From Anaerolineales bacterium (lineage in GTDB: Bacteria > Chloroflexota > Anaerolineae > Anaerolineales > Villigracilaceae), in the NCBI GenBank assembly GCA_016934715.1, contig JAFGSI010000041.1, forward strand, positions 1 through 64,000: a stretch of 64,000 nt of DNA, given 5' to 3'. Positions 41,832-49,623 of this stretch are shown one piece after another. The first letter of the stretch is position 1, and each line of letters opens with the position of its first letter. The translations under genes were made by a program, and so were the position numbers. The notes beneath the pieces are model-generated. The model saw only the letters and a list, made by a program, of their open reading frames with translations. It made no database searches and was not told the DNA's origin.

Positions 41832-43733
41832 ATGCTCTCCCCTTCCGAAATCGATGCCCGCCTCGAGCGGATCCTGCTCAAGGTCCAGAAGCCCGGCCGC
41901 TATGTGGGTGGTGAATTCAACTCGGTCGTCAAGGACTGGGACTCGGTCAAGGCCCGGGTCGCCTTCATCTTCCCCGACATCTACGATATTGGGGTCTCGA
42001 ACCTGGGCCTGCAGATCCTCTACGACCTGGTCAACCAGCGCCCCGACGCGCTGGCCGAGCGCGCCTACAGCCCATGGATCGACATGGAAGAACAGATGCG
42101 CATCAGTGGCATCCCGCTCTACAGCCTGGAGAGCAAGCACGCCCTGGCTGACTTCGACGTGCTCGGCTTCTCGATCCCCTACGAGACGCTCTACACCAAT
42201 GTCTTGAACGCCCTCGCCCTGGCCGGCATCCCGCTGCGTTCGCTCGACCGCAGCGAGATCCACCCGCTGGTCATCGCTGGAGGCCACGCCTGTTTCAACC
42301 CCGAGCCGATGCACGCTTTCATGGATGCCTTCGTGATCGGCGAGGGGGAAGAGGTGATCGGTGAGATCATCGAGGCTGTGAAACAGGAAAAAAGAAAATC
42401 AAAAAACCGGGGGGGACTTCTGAGGAGCCTGGCAGAAATCAGCGGTGTGTACGTGCCGCGCTTCTATGACGTGACCTACCTGGACGACGGCACGGTCGAG
42501 GCGATCACACCGAATGTGTCCGAAGCACCGCAAACGATCCTCAAGCGCATGCTGGCCCAGTTGCCGCCCCCGCCGACGAAATTCCTGGTGCCCAACATCG
42601 ACATCGTCCACAACCGGGTGGCGGTGGAGGTGATGCGCGGCTGCACGCGCGGCTGCCGCTTCTGCCAGGCAGGCATGATCACCCGCCCGGTCCGTGAGCG
42701 CGGCGTGGATGAGGTTGTCGCCGCGGCCGAGGCGGCCATCCAGTCCACCGGGGTTGAAGAACTGGCCTTGCTTTCGCTGTCCTCGTCCGACTATACCCCG
42801 GTTCTCGACCTGGTGACCGCCATCGGTGAGAAGTTCGCCGGTCGCCACCTGACCGTCTCGCTGCCCTCGCTGCGCATCGACACAGTCTCGGTCGCACTGA
42901 TGGAGAAACTCAAGGAGCGCCGTTCGGGTGGTTTCACCCTGGCCCCCGAGGCGGCCAGCGAGCGCATGCGCCGGATCATCAACAAATACATCCCCGACGA
43001 GCAGATCCTGTCCACGGTGCGCGAAATCTACAGCCGCGGCTGGCCGACGATCAAGCTCTACTTCATGATCGGTCATCCCAGCGAGACGCTCGAGGACGTG
43101 CAGGCGATCGTCGACCTGTGCAAGCGGGTCCTGGCCGAGGGACGCCGGGCCCTCGGCGGGCGAGCCAGGGTCCATGCCGGGGTGAGCACCTTCATCCCCA
43201 AGCCGCACACCCCTTTCCAGTGGGTGGCGGTCGACACCCCGCAGCAGATCCGCCTCAAGCAGGACCTGCTCAAGCGTGAGCTGCGCGACCGCAACATAAA
43301 ACTTTCCTGGACCGAACCCGACGATACCCTGCTGGAAGCCTGGCTGTCGCGCGGCGACCGCCGCCTGGCCGAAGTCCTCTTCACCGCCTGGCAGAAGGGC
43401 GCTAAATTCGACGCCTGGGGCGACCAGATGCGCTTTGGCGCCTGGCAGGAGGCCTTCGCCGACAGGGACCTCGACCCGGCCTTCTACACCCACCGCCCCC
43501 GCCGCCCCGACGAGATCTTCCCCTGGGAGCACATCTCGGACGCGGTGCGCAAGAACTATCTTTTTGCCGACTACCAGAAGTCGCTGGCTGGCGAGATCCA
43601 GCAGGACTGCCGCCAGAACTGCCATGCCTGCGGCATCCTGCCGGCCTTCGCCACCGAGCGGCGCGAGCACCCCGGTCTGTACTGGAAGTGCCCGGAAGTA
43701 AAAAGCCCGCAGCGTGCAAAGGTTCACAAATAG
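41832..43733 (+). CDS. B12-binding-type radical SAM protein, TIGR03960 family
   Basis: This 633-residue protein matches TIGR03960. An N-terminal B12-binding-like Rossmann domain (about residues 40-185, with FPDIYDIGVSNLGLQILYD) precedes a radical SAM barrel with the 4Fe-4S ligands C271, C275 and C278 in CTRGCRFCQ. The end carries further cysteines (DCRQNCHACG). In many genomes TIGR03960 is fused to, or directly followed by, DUF2344 (TIGR03936); the reaction is not known but a link to tRNA or nucleotide modification has been considered. Here the DUF2344 gene lies 0.9 kb downstream in the same direction. The start seems leaderless. Confidence 0.92.
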   Translation: MLSPSEIDARLERILLKVQKPGRYVGGEFNSVVKDWDSVKARVAFIFPDIYDIGVSNLGLQILYDLVNQRPDALAERAYSPWIDMEEQMRISGIPLYSLESKHALADFDVLGFSIPYETLYTNVLNALALAGIPLRSLDRSEIHPLVIAGGHACFNPEPMHAFMDAFVIGEGEEVIGEIIEAVKQEKRKSKNRGGLLRSLAEISGVYVPRFYDVTYLDDGTVEAITPNVSEAPQTILKRMLAQLPPPPTKFLVPNIDIVHNRVAVEVMRGCTRGCRFCQAGMITRPVRERGVDEVVAAAEAAIQSTGVEELALLSLSSSDYTPVLDLVTAIGEKFAGRHLTVSLPSLRIDTVSVALMEKLKERRSGGFTLAPEAASERMRRIINKYIPDEQILSTVREIYSRGWPTIKLYFMIGHPSETLEDVQAIVDLCKRVLAEGRRALGGRARVHAGVSTFIPKPHTPFQWVAVDTPQQIRLKQDLLKRELRDRNIKLSWTEPDDTLLEAWLSRGDRRLAEVLFTAWQKGAKFDAWGDQMRFGAWQEAFADRDLDPAFYTHRPRRPDEIFPWEHISDAVRKNYLFADYQKSLAGEIQQDCRQNCHACGILPAFATERREHPGLYWKCPEVKSPQRAKVHK

Positions 43734-43745
43734 AGAGGCAGGGAG

Positions 43746-44297
43746 GTGGGAACGAATTTCTGGCAAGGGCAGCAGGTCCGTCTGCGAGCCGTGGAACCGG
43801 CCGACGCCGAACAGTTCATCCGTTGGAACCTGGACAGTGAACGCGCCCGCAACCTGGACTTCGTCTGGCCGCCGCAGTCCGAGGCGGCCGCGCGGGCCTG
43901 GGCCGAGGAAGAAGCCCGGCGCAAGCTGGAAGGGGACACCTTCCGCTGGATGATCGAGAACCAAGACGGGCAGACCGTCGGTTCGATCGACACGCACCAC
44001 TGCAGCTCGCACAATGGTACCTTCAGCTACGCCCTGGACATTGATCCGGGGCAGCGCGGCAAAGGCTATGCCGGTGAGGCGATCCGGCTTGTCCTGAAAT
44101 ACTACTTCGAAGAACTGCGCTATCAGAAGGTTTCCGTCCCCGTCCACGCCGACAACCCGGCTTCGATCCGCCTGCACGAGAAGCTGGGCTTCCAGGTGGA
44201 GGGCCGTTTCCGCCGGGCATTCTTCACCGGCGGAGAGTATGTCGATGTACTCTGGTTCGGGATGACCGTCGAGGAGTTTCAGCAACGATTCTCATGA
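43746..44297 (+). CDS. GNAT family N-acetyltransferase (RimJ/RimL type)
   Basis: This 183-residue protein is a RimJ/RimL/SpeG-like acetyltransferase. It begins with RLRAVEPADAEQFIRWN and carries the acetyl-CoA motif IDPGQRGKGYAGEAIRL and the VHADNPASIRLHEKLGF stretch diagnostic of this subgroup. Targets may be ribosomal proteins, polyamines or small metabolites. A GTG start at 43746 follows AGAGAGG. The stop overlaps the next ATG (ATGA), so it belongs to the radical SAM-DUF2344 gene cluster. Confidence 0.88.
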   Translation: MGTNFWQGQQVRLRAVEPADAEQFIRWNLDSERARNLDFVWPPQSEAAARAWAEEEARRKLEGDTFRWMIENQDGQTVGSIDTHHCSSHNGTFSYALDIDPGQRGKGYAGEAIRLVLKYYFEELRYQKVSVPVHADNPASIRLHEKLGFQVEGRFRRAFFTGGEYVDVLWFGMTVEEFQQRFS

Positions 44298-44665
44298 AAA
44301 CCAAGGCCCTTCTATCCAACATTCTCGTCGGTATTCCTGGCGGCTGCCTGATCTTCATGGGCATGTTGATGGTCAACGCCGTGCTGGGCCCGCTCACCCC
44401 GACCGGCGAGGGAACCATGCTGATGATCTTGTGCCTGACCGCGCTGCTCGTGGGTCTTCTGGCCCGCTGGATGCGGCCCTACCATGGTCTGGGAACGGCG
44501 ATCGCCTCCGGCCTGGTGGCGGCCGGCATCCTCCTGATCCTGTGGCTGACAGCCGCTCCCGGAAGCAAAGCGACCCTGGCCTTCGGCCCGGCTGGCATGC
44601 TGGCCGCTGCAGCCTTCAGCACCTTCGGCGGCTGGATCTTCCCCCGCCTGCGAAAGAAGCCCTGA
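44294..44665 (+). CDS. Four-span membrane protein
   Basis: This 123-residue protein has four hydrophobic helices (about residues 8-30, 40-58, 66-86 and 94-114) and a short basic tail. No family is recognised. Its ATG overlaps the GNAT stop and its own stop overlaps the DUF2344 start (TGATG), so it is firmly in one operon between the two halves of a conserved radical SAM pair. Confidence 0.65.
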   Translation: MKTKALLSNILVGIPGGCLIFMGMLMVNAVLGPLTPTGEGTMLMILCLTALLVGLLARWMRPYHGLGTAIASGLVAAGILLILWLTAAPGSKATLAFGPAGMLAAAAFSTFGGWIFPRLRKKP

Positions 44666-45300
44666 TGAGAGTACGGATCACCTTTGCCAAGGATGGGGCC
44701 CTGCGCTACATCGGCCACCTCGACCTGCAGCACCTCTGGGAGTGGACGCTGCGGCGGGCCGGGCAGGCGCTGATCTACAGCCAGGGCTTCCATCCCAGCC
44801 CCAAGATCCAGATCGCCGCTGCACTGCCTCTGGGTTTCAGCGGGCAAGCCGAGGTAGTTGACGTCTGGCTGGAGGCGGATGCTGCCCACCTCCCGAGCCC
44901 AGACTCGCTCCAATCCGCAGCCCCGCCCGGGCTTACGGTCCTGGCCGTCGAGGCGGTCGACGAGCGCGGCCCGGCCCTGCAGACCCGGGTCGAGGCGGCC
45001 GAGTATCTGGTCACCCTGCTCGAGCCGGTCGAGGCCAGTGATCTGGAGGAGCGGATCGCCGCTGTCCTGGCAGCCGAGTCCCTGCCGAGGGAACGGCGCG
45101 GCAAACCGTACGACCTGCGGGCCTTAATCGAAATGCTGGAAACGGGAACAGGTACCGTTCCCAGCGCCAAGCACATCCGCATGCGCCTGGCGGCGCGCGA
45201 AGGGGCTACCGGGCGCCCGGAGGAGCTCCTCGATGTGCTGGGAATCCCGCTCGAGATGGTGCGCGTTGCACGCACCCACCTGATTTTCAGAAAAAGATAG
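44665..45300 (+). CDS. DUF2344 / TIGR03936 family protein
   Basis: This 211-residue protein matches DUF2344. The family signatures are RVRITFAKDGALRYIGHLDLQHLWEWTLRRAG and YSQGFHPSPKIQIAAALPLG. It is the regular partner of TIGR03960 radical SAM proteins and often fused to them. The function is unknown. The ATG at 44665 overlaps the preceding stop by one base. Confidence 0.9.
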   Translation: MRVRITFAKDGALRYIGHLDLQHLWEWTLRRAGQALIYSQGFHPSPKIQIAAALPLGFSGQAEVVDVWLEADAAHLPSPDSLQSAAPPGLTVLAVEAVDERGPALQTRVEAAEYLVTLLEPVEASDLEERIAAVLAAESLPRERRGKPYDLRALIEMLETGTGTVPSAKHIRMRLAAREGATGRPEELLDVLGIPLEMVRVARTHLIFRKR

Positions 45301-45335
45301 AATAATAGGGTCAGTTTTGCTAAAAGGAGAATAGA

Positions 45336-46328
45336 ATGGGTCTGCTTGTCTCTTTGTTCTTTGCCTTTGGGGGAGCACTGCTGTTCGCCTTCATTTTATA
45401 CAGCCTCGACCGCTATGAAAAAGAACCGTTGTTGCTGCTCGGTGGGGTCTTCCTGTGGGGAGTGGTGATTGCAGCAGGATCAGCCTTCATCATCAACACC
45501 TTGCTGTCGATGAGCATCTACATCTTCACCGGCTCGGCCACGGCCGCCGAGATCACCTCGGCTTCGATCGTGGCCCCCTTGGTGGAGGAGAGCCTCAAGG
45601 GCCTGGCCGTGCTGGGCGTCTTCCTGGCCTTCCGCCGGGAATTCGACTCGGTCCTGGACGGGATCATCTATGCCGGGATCGCTGCCCTGGGTTTCGCCGC
45701 CACCGAGAACGCCTACTACATCTTCTCCTACGGGTATCAGGATGGCGGCTGGGGCGGATTGTGGTTGATGGTCTTCATCCGGATCATCCTGGTCGGATGG
45801 CAACATCCTTTCTATACTGCCTTCTTCGGGATCGGCCTGGCAATTGCCCGCCTGAACCGCAACTGGGGCATCAAGATCATCGCCCCGCTGATCGGATTAT
45901 CCCTGGCCATGTTCACCCACGCGTTCCACAACGGGATGGCCAGCCTGCTCCCCGACGGTCTGGGCGGCCTGGCGGCCATAGCCCTGCTCGACTGGACCGG
46001 CTGGTTGTTCATGATCATCGTCATCATCTGGGCCACCGTCCACGAGAAAAAGTACCTGCGCAAGCATTTATGGGAAGAGGTCAACTCGGGCGTGATCAGC
46101 CGCCAGCATTACGACACGGTCGCCTCGGTCTGGAAACAGATGTCCGCCCGCATCAATGCCCTGTTCAGTGGGCGGCTGCGGGCCACGGCCCGCTTCTTCC
46201 AGGTCTGCGGGGAACTGGCCCACAAGAAACAGCAGTTCATTAAGCTGGGAGACGAGAGCGGGAACGCGGCCATCATCCAGGGCCTGCGCGCCGAACTGAC
46301 CAGTCTGGTCCCCCAGATCAAGGCTTGA
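45336..46328 (+). CDS. PrsW family intramembrane metalloprotease
   Basis: This 330-residue protein is a PrsW-like glutamic-type intramembrane protease. About eight hydrophobic helices hold the motifs VEESLKG (E84, E85, K88), EFDSVLDGIIYAG and TEN (E124), and two histidine-containing motifs (WQHPFYT, THAFHN). In B. subtilis PrsW cuts the anti-sigma factor RsiW; the target here is unknown. A soluble C-terminal region of about 90 residues is added. AAAGGAG lies eight bases before the ATG. It may be read together with the DUF2344 cluster or from the TAGAAT just upstream. Confidence 0.88.
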   Translation: MGLLVSLFFAFGGALLFAFILYSLDRYEKEPLLLLGGVFLWGVVIAAGSAFIINTLLSMSIYIFTGSATAAEITSASIVAPLVEESLKGLAVLGVFLAFRREFDSVLDGIIYAGIAALGFAATENAYYIFSYGYQDGGWGGLWLMVFIRIILVGWQHPFYTAFFGIGLAIARLNRNWGIKIIAPLIGLSLAMFTHAFHNGMASLLPDGLGGLAAIALLDWTGWLFMIIVIIWATVHEKKYLRKHLWEEVNSGVISRQHYDTVASVWKQMSARINALFSGRLRATARFFQVCGELAHKKQQFIKLGDESGNAAIIQGLRAELTSLVPQIKA

Positions 46329-46608
46329 TGGTGGATCGCGCCAGGCGTGGCACTGCGCTCGCTAAGCCTGGCACGCGTGCCTTATAAGTGTGGTTCTGTC
46401 CATGATATGAAATAGGCACTGGACCACCTGTCCATCTGACTTTCTAACGATCATTAAAAAAATCTTCTGTCTCCAGAAAACAACGAGACGCCCAAACAGG
46501 GATAGAATCCTTTTCCTTGCGGTACGGACAGGGAGTCTTCAGCGATCCTATACTTGAGCCGACGATTCCACCCGGCCGGGCTCCGTCGACTCGGATGCCC
46601 GAGTGTGG
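46329..46608. other. Intergenic region before the tRNA
   Basis: No gene is seen. Near the PrsW stop an inverted repeat (GCCAGGC with GCCTGGC, about 46342-46371) lacks a T-run. The middle part is AT-richer and has no recognised element until the tRNA promoter. Confidence 0.4.
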
Positions 46609-46614
46609 TAGAAT
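46586..46614 (+). promoter_or_regulatory. Promoter of tRNA-Arg
   Basis: TCGACT at 46586-46591 and TAGAAT at 46609-46614 are 17 bp apart, with TGG just before the -10 box (extended type). The tRNA begins ten bases later. Confidence 0.6.
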
Positions 46615-46624
46615 CTCCGCCGTT

Positions 46625-46699
46625 GCCCCTGTAGCTCAGTGGATAGAGCGTCGGCCTCCGGAGCCGAAAGCCTGAGTTCGAGTCTCAGCAGGGGTACCA
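46625..46699 (+). tRNA. tRNA-Arg (anticodon CCG)
   Basis: The 75-base sequence folds as a cloverleaf: acceptor GCCCCTG/CAGGGGT (with a G-U end pair), D stem GCTC/GAGC, anticodon stem TCGGC/GCCGA with loop CTCCGGA (anticodon CCG), a four-base variable loop, and T arm CTGAG/CTCAG with loop TTCGAGT. The 3' CCA is encoded. It reads CGG arginine codons, which are frequent in this GC-rich DNA. Confidence 0.95.
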
Positions 46700-46701
46700 G
46701 C

Positions 46702-46726
46702 AAACGCCGCTTCACGCGGCGTTTTG
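46702..46726 (+). terminator. Terminator after tRNA-Arg
   Basis: An 8- to 9-bp stem (AACGCCGC with GCGGCGTT) with TTCAC loop is followed by TTTTG, three bases after the tRNA CCA. Confidence 0.85.
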
Positions 46727-46791
46727 CGCCCCCGGGCTGTTAGCCTGGAAATGGGCGAATATATGCTAGAATCCCATCCACCGGCCAGCAC

Positions 46792-47892
46792 ATGAAGACA
46801 AACCTGCTGATCCTGACCCTTGCAGCCTGCCTGGTTGCCGCCTGCACCGGGGCCACCCCGGAGACGACCGCCCCGGTGAGCATCTCCCCAAGCCTCGCGC
46901 CAACCGGCACGCCGACCCTGTCAGCCACCCCCGCTATACCGACACCCACTCCCACCCCGGTTACTTTCCCCGGGACGGTCACGGTGCGGATCAACGTGCG
47001 CGCCGGGCCGGCAACCGGCCAGGAAGCCCTCGGCCTGATCGAAGCTGGCCAGGATGTCCAGGTATTGGGCCGGGACGAAACCCGGCAGTGGTACGCCATC
47101 GTCTACCCGACCGGTCCGCAAGGGCGCGCCTGGATCGCGGCCCCCTACGTCCAGGTCTCCGACCCCGACGGGCTGCCGGTGATCAGCCTGGCCACCCCCA
47201 CCCCGACCGGCAATCTCGGCCGGATCATCCAGCGTCTCAACGTGCGCACCGGCCCGGCAACCACCTACGAGGCGCTCGGCCTGCTCGAACCCGATACGAT
47301 CGTCGTCGTGCTGGCCAAGAACGAAACCGGCACCTGGCTACAGATCGCCTTCGATGGCGGGCCGGAAGGCCGGGGCTGGGTGACGGCGGCTTACGTCCAG
47401 ATCGAGAGCGCCGCCGACCTGCCGGTGGTCAACCCCGCCGGGACGCCGGTCACCCCCCAGCCTGCCCTGCCGACACCACTGTCAGCGGCCGCCTCGCCCA
47501 CTGTCGGCCCGGCCTTCGTGGACAACGACTCGCCAGCCAACCCGGCCGTGCGGGTGACCTTCTCCCCCTCCCGCAGTCGCCAGTTCACTTTCGTCAGCGA
47601 TGTCTCTGCCCCGGATGGGGACCTGGAAGACTGGGTCGAGTTCACACCTTCCCCCGGCGCCGGGCAGGTCCTGGTGTACATCAGTCTGACCTGCAGCGGC
47701 AATGCCGACCTGGTCATCGAGATCTGGCAGGGCAGCAGCAGCCTGGAGGACCTGGAGGCACCTGCCTGCGGAGCCACGGATCTTCCGCTCGCCCTGATCG
47801 GCGGCCAATCCTACCTTCTGCGCCTGCAGGTCGCTGAGGGGAACGGACTGCGCTACTGCCGCTACAGCCTGACCATCCGAAATGGACCTTAA
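46792..47892 (+). CDS. Lipoprotein with two SH3b-like domains
   Basis: This 366-residue protein has a lipoprotein signal (lipobox LVAAC, Cys18), a Thr/Pro linker, and two bacterial SH3-like domains (about residues 60-125 and 142-205), each with NVRxGPAT, a Gly-Leu turn and a GRxWxxAxYVQ end. After another Pro-rich linker comes a beta domain of about 125 residues with SADLVIEIWQG-like strands. SH3b domains often bind peptidoglycan or peptides, so an envelope role is inferred. The ATG follows a TAGAAT -10 by about 20 bases. It precedes the FecR lipoproteins in the same direction. Confidence 0.82.
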   Translation: MKTNLLILTLAACLVAACTGATPETTAPVSISPSLAPTGTPTLSATPAIPTPTPTPVTFPGTVTVRINVRAGPATGQEALGLIEAGQDVQVLGRDETRQWYAIVYPTGPQGRAWIAAPYVQVSDPDGLPVISLATPTPTGNLGRIIQRLNVRTGPATTYEALGLLEPDTIVVVLAKNETGTWLQIAFDGGPEGRGWVTAAYVQIESAADLPVVNPAGTPVTPQPALPTPLSAAASPTVGPAFVDNDSPANPAVRVTFSPSRSRQFTFVSDVSAPDGDLEDWVEFTPSPGAGQVLVYISLTCSGNADLVIEIWQGSSSLEDLEAPACGATDLPLALIGGQSYLLRLQVAEGNGLRYCRYSLTIRNGP

Positions 47893-47922
47893 GTTGGGCG
47901 ACCCTTTTCAAGGCAAGCGGGG

Positions 47923-48048
47923 TACAATACTTCTAGCCAGGTTTTGCCCTAAGCAGGGTTGGGCTGTCCTGCTGCAGGACCGGTTCGACGAGCAATCCGG
48001 GACGCATTGCTCGTCATCGTGATCGTTTCGCGCCCATAGGAGTATCCC
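47923..48048 (+). promoter_or_regulatory. Promoter and structured leader of the first FecR lipoprotein gene
   Basis: TACAAT at 47923-47928 is followed by a leader of about 115 bases with three successive hairpins: CCCT/AGGG (47947-47958), GTCCTG/CAGGAC (47965-47979) and a 10-bp stem GACGAGCAAT/ATTGCTCGTC (47987-48015). The AGGAG site follows close to the ATG. The structure may act on mRNA stability or translation; no known riboswitch pattern is recognised. Confidence 0.4.
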
Positions 48049-49467
48049 ATGAAAACCCCCACCAGGCGAATTTTGCCTTCTCTTGCCGTCGTCCTGATTT
48101 GGTTGCTGGCCAGTTGTGGCGGAGGGCAAGCGCCAACCACCCCGCCGCCAGTCGTCGACGGAGCCACCTTGTCCGAAATCCGGGGAGCCGTCGAGATCAA
48201 GAATCCCGGCCAGGAGGGCTTTTCGTCCGCCGAGAACGGAATGAGCCTGCAGGTTGGTGGGGAGCTGCGCACCGGCGAGAACGGTTACGCCCGATTGGAC
48301 CTGTCCACCGGCACCCTCATCCGCATGGCGCCCAACACTTCCTTCATGCTGGTCAGCAACGAGCCAACCGATGATGGGTTGCTCAGCCGCCTGCAGGTCG
48401 AACTCGGGCAGATCTGGATCGCCCTGACCGGCGGGGAGGTCGAAGTCGAAACGCCCTCCGGGGTGGCCGCGGTACGCGGCTCCCACCTGATGATCTGGGT
48501 CGACCCGGCAACCCTGGACGTATGGGTCAACTGCTTCGAAGGCGAATGCGGTGCCGACAACGGCGATCTCCTGGGCCTGACCGGCGGGCAGGGCACGATC
48601 CTGTACTTCTTTACCGATGGCAATCCCCCACCCCCCGAACTGCGCCTGTTGACCTGGGATGAATTCCTGGCCTGGGTGGAGGTGATGCCCGAGTACCAGT
48701 CCCTGCTGCCGGATATCATCGCCACCCTGACGGCCATGGCGCCTCCGCCACCGCCAGCCCCACCGCTGCCCACCGCCACAGTGCCCCCTGCCGAGCCGGC
48801 CTGCACGCTGCAGTTGCTCTCGCCAGCCAACGGCGCCGACCTGCCTGAGTCTGGTGCAGTCACTTTCACCTGGAACCCCCAGGAGGGGGCAGGTAGTTAC
48901 CTGGTCACGTTCACCTCCTCGGGCGGAGCAATGAACAGCTTCAGCGCCACCGGGAGCAGCTTGACGCGCTACATCGAAAGCCTGCCGACTGCCGGGGCCT
49001 ATTCCTGGCAGGTCACTGCCCTGGACGCTTACGGCCAGGAGATCTGCTCAACCGGGCCATCCACCTTCAGCAAACCCCAATCGGCGCCCCCACCGCCGCC
49101 CGTCACTACCGAAGCCCCCGCAGCACCTCCAAACAATACGGTTTTTACCTATCTTTCCGGTCCGTTCGATCCCACTTACCCGCCCGGCCAGTACTGCAGC
49201 CAGTATTTCGCGGTCGGCGTGACCGACGTGGAGGGGGTCAAGAATGTCTGGCTTGCCTTTAAAATCTATAACTATCTGGGAGACCTGATTGCATCCGGGC
49301 AAGTGCCGCTTCCCTACGACACCGATGGATTCTGGGCCGGACAGGTCCTGATCATGGCTGTCTATGGTGATGTTGTGACCTGGAATTTCCTCGCCGAAGA
49401 CAACCTGGGAAACTTCGCCGCGTCCACATGGTATTCCTACACAGACATTGGTTGCATCCTGCCGTAG
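48049..49467 (+). CDS. FecR-domain lipoprotein with one Fn3-like repeat
   Basis: This 472-residue protein has a lipoprotein signal (lipobox LASC, Cys23), a FecR-type domain (about residues 40-150: strands LRTGENGYARLDL, GTLIRMAPNTSF, GEVEVETPSGVAAVRGS), a spacer, a Pro-rich linker, one Fn3-like repeat (about 252-345, with PANGADLPESG and YSWQVTALD), and a C-terminal beta domain of about 110 residues. FecR domains in such proteins are extracytoplasmic beta structures found with CHASE2 sensors. The next gene is a paralogue, and a CHASE2 cyclase follows. AGGAG lies before the ATG. Confidence 0.82.
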   Translation: MKTPTRRILPSLAVVLIWLLASCGGGQAPTTPPPVVDGATLSEIRGAVEIKNPGQEGFSSAENGMSLQVGGELRTGENGYARLDLSTGTLIRMAPNTSFMLVSNEPTDDGLLSRLQVELGQIWIALTGGEVEVETPSGVAAVRGSHLMIWVDPATLDVWVNCFEGECGADNGDLLGLTGGQGTILYFFTDGNPPPPELRLLTWDEFLAWVEVMPEYQSLLPDIIATLTAMAPPPPPAPPLPTATVPPAEPACTLQLLSPANGADLPESGAVTFTWNPQEGAGSYLVTFTSSGGAMNSFSATGSSLTRYIESLPTAGAYSWQVTALDAYGQEICSTGPSTFSKPQSAPPPPPVTTEAPAAPPNNTVFTYLSGPFDPTYPPGQYCSQYFAVGVTDVEGVKNVWLAFKIYNYLGDLIASGQVPLPYDTDGFWAGQVLIMAVYGDVVTWNFLAEDNLGNFAASTWYSYTDIGCILP

Positions 49468-49500
49468 GCAAACTGCCCGGGCCCAGTTCGTTTTTTCCGA

Positions 49501-49528
49501 CCCTCTCCCGCAGCGGGAGAGGGTTTTT
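49501..49528 (+). terminator. Rho-independent terminator
   Basis: A 9-bp stem (CCCTCTCCC with GGGAGAGGG, loop GCAGC) followed by TTTTT lies 34 bases after the first FecR gene. Confidence 0.9.
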
Positions 49529-49556
49529 CAACAATTCCACCTTACAATTTTGTTCG

Positions 49557-49585
49557 TTGACTTATCCGGACAGGGTCTCTATGCT
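49557..49585 (+). promoter_or_regulatory. Sigma-70-type promoter of the second FecR gene
   Basis: TTGACT (49557-49562), 17 bp and TATGCT (49580-49585) form the best -35/-10 pair in the window. The start codon lies 38 bases further, after GGAGG. Confidence 0.7.
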
Positions 49586-49623
49586 GAAAACATCTCAGCG
49601 CCAACATTTTTCGGAGGTTTCTT

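Noticed and set aside
42399-44285. A 628-codon minus-strand frame opposite the radical SAM and GNAT genes
   Set aside because: It is the mirror of two well-supported genes with the 4Fe-4S and acetyl-CoA motifs on the plus strand, and has no ribosome-binding site or family resemblance.
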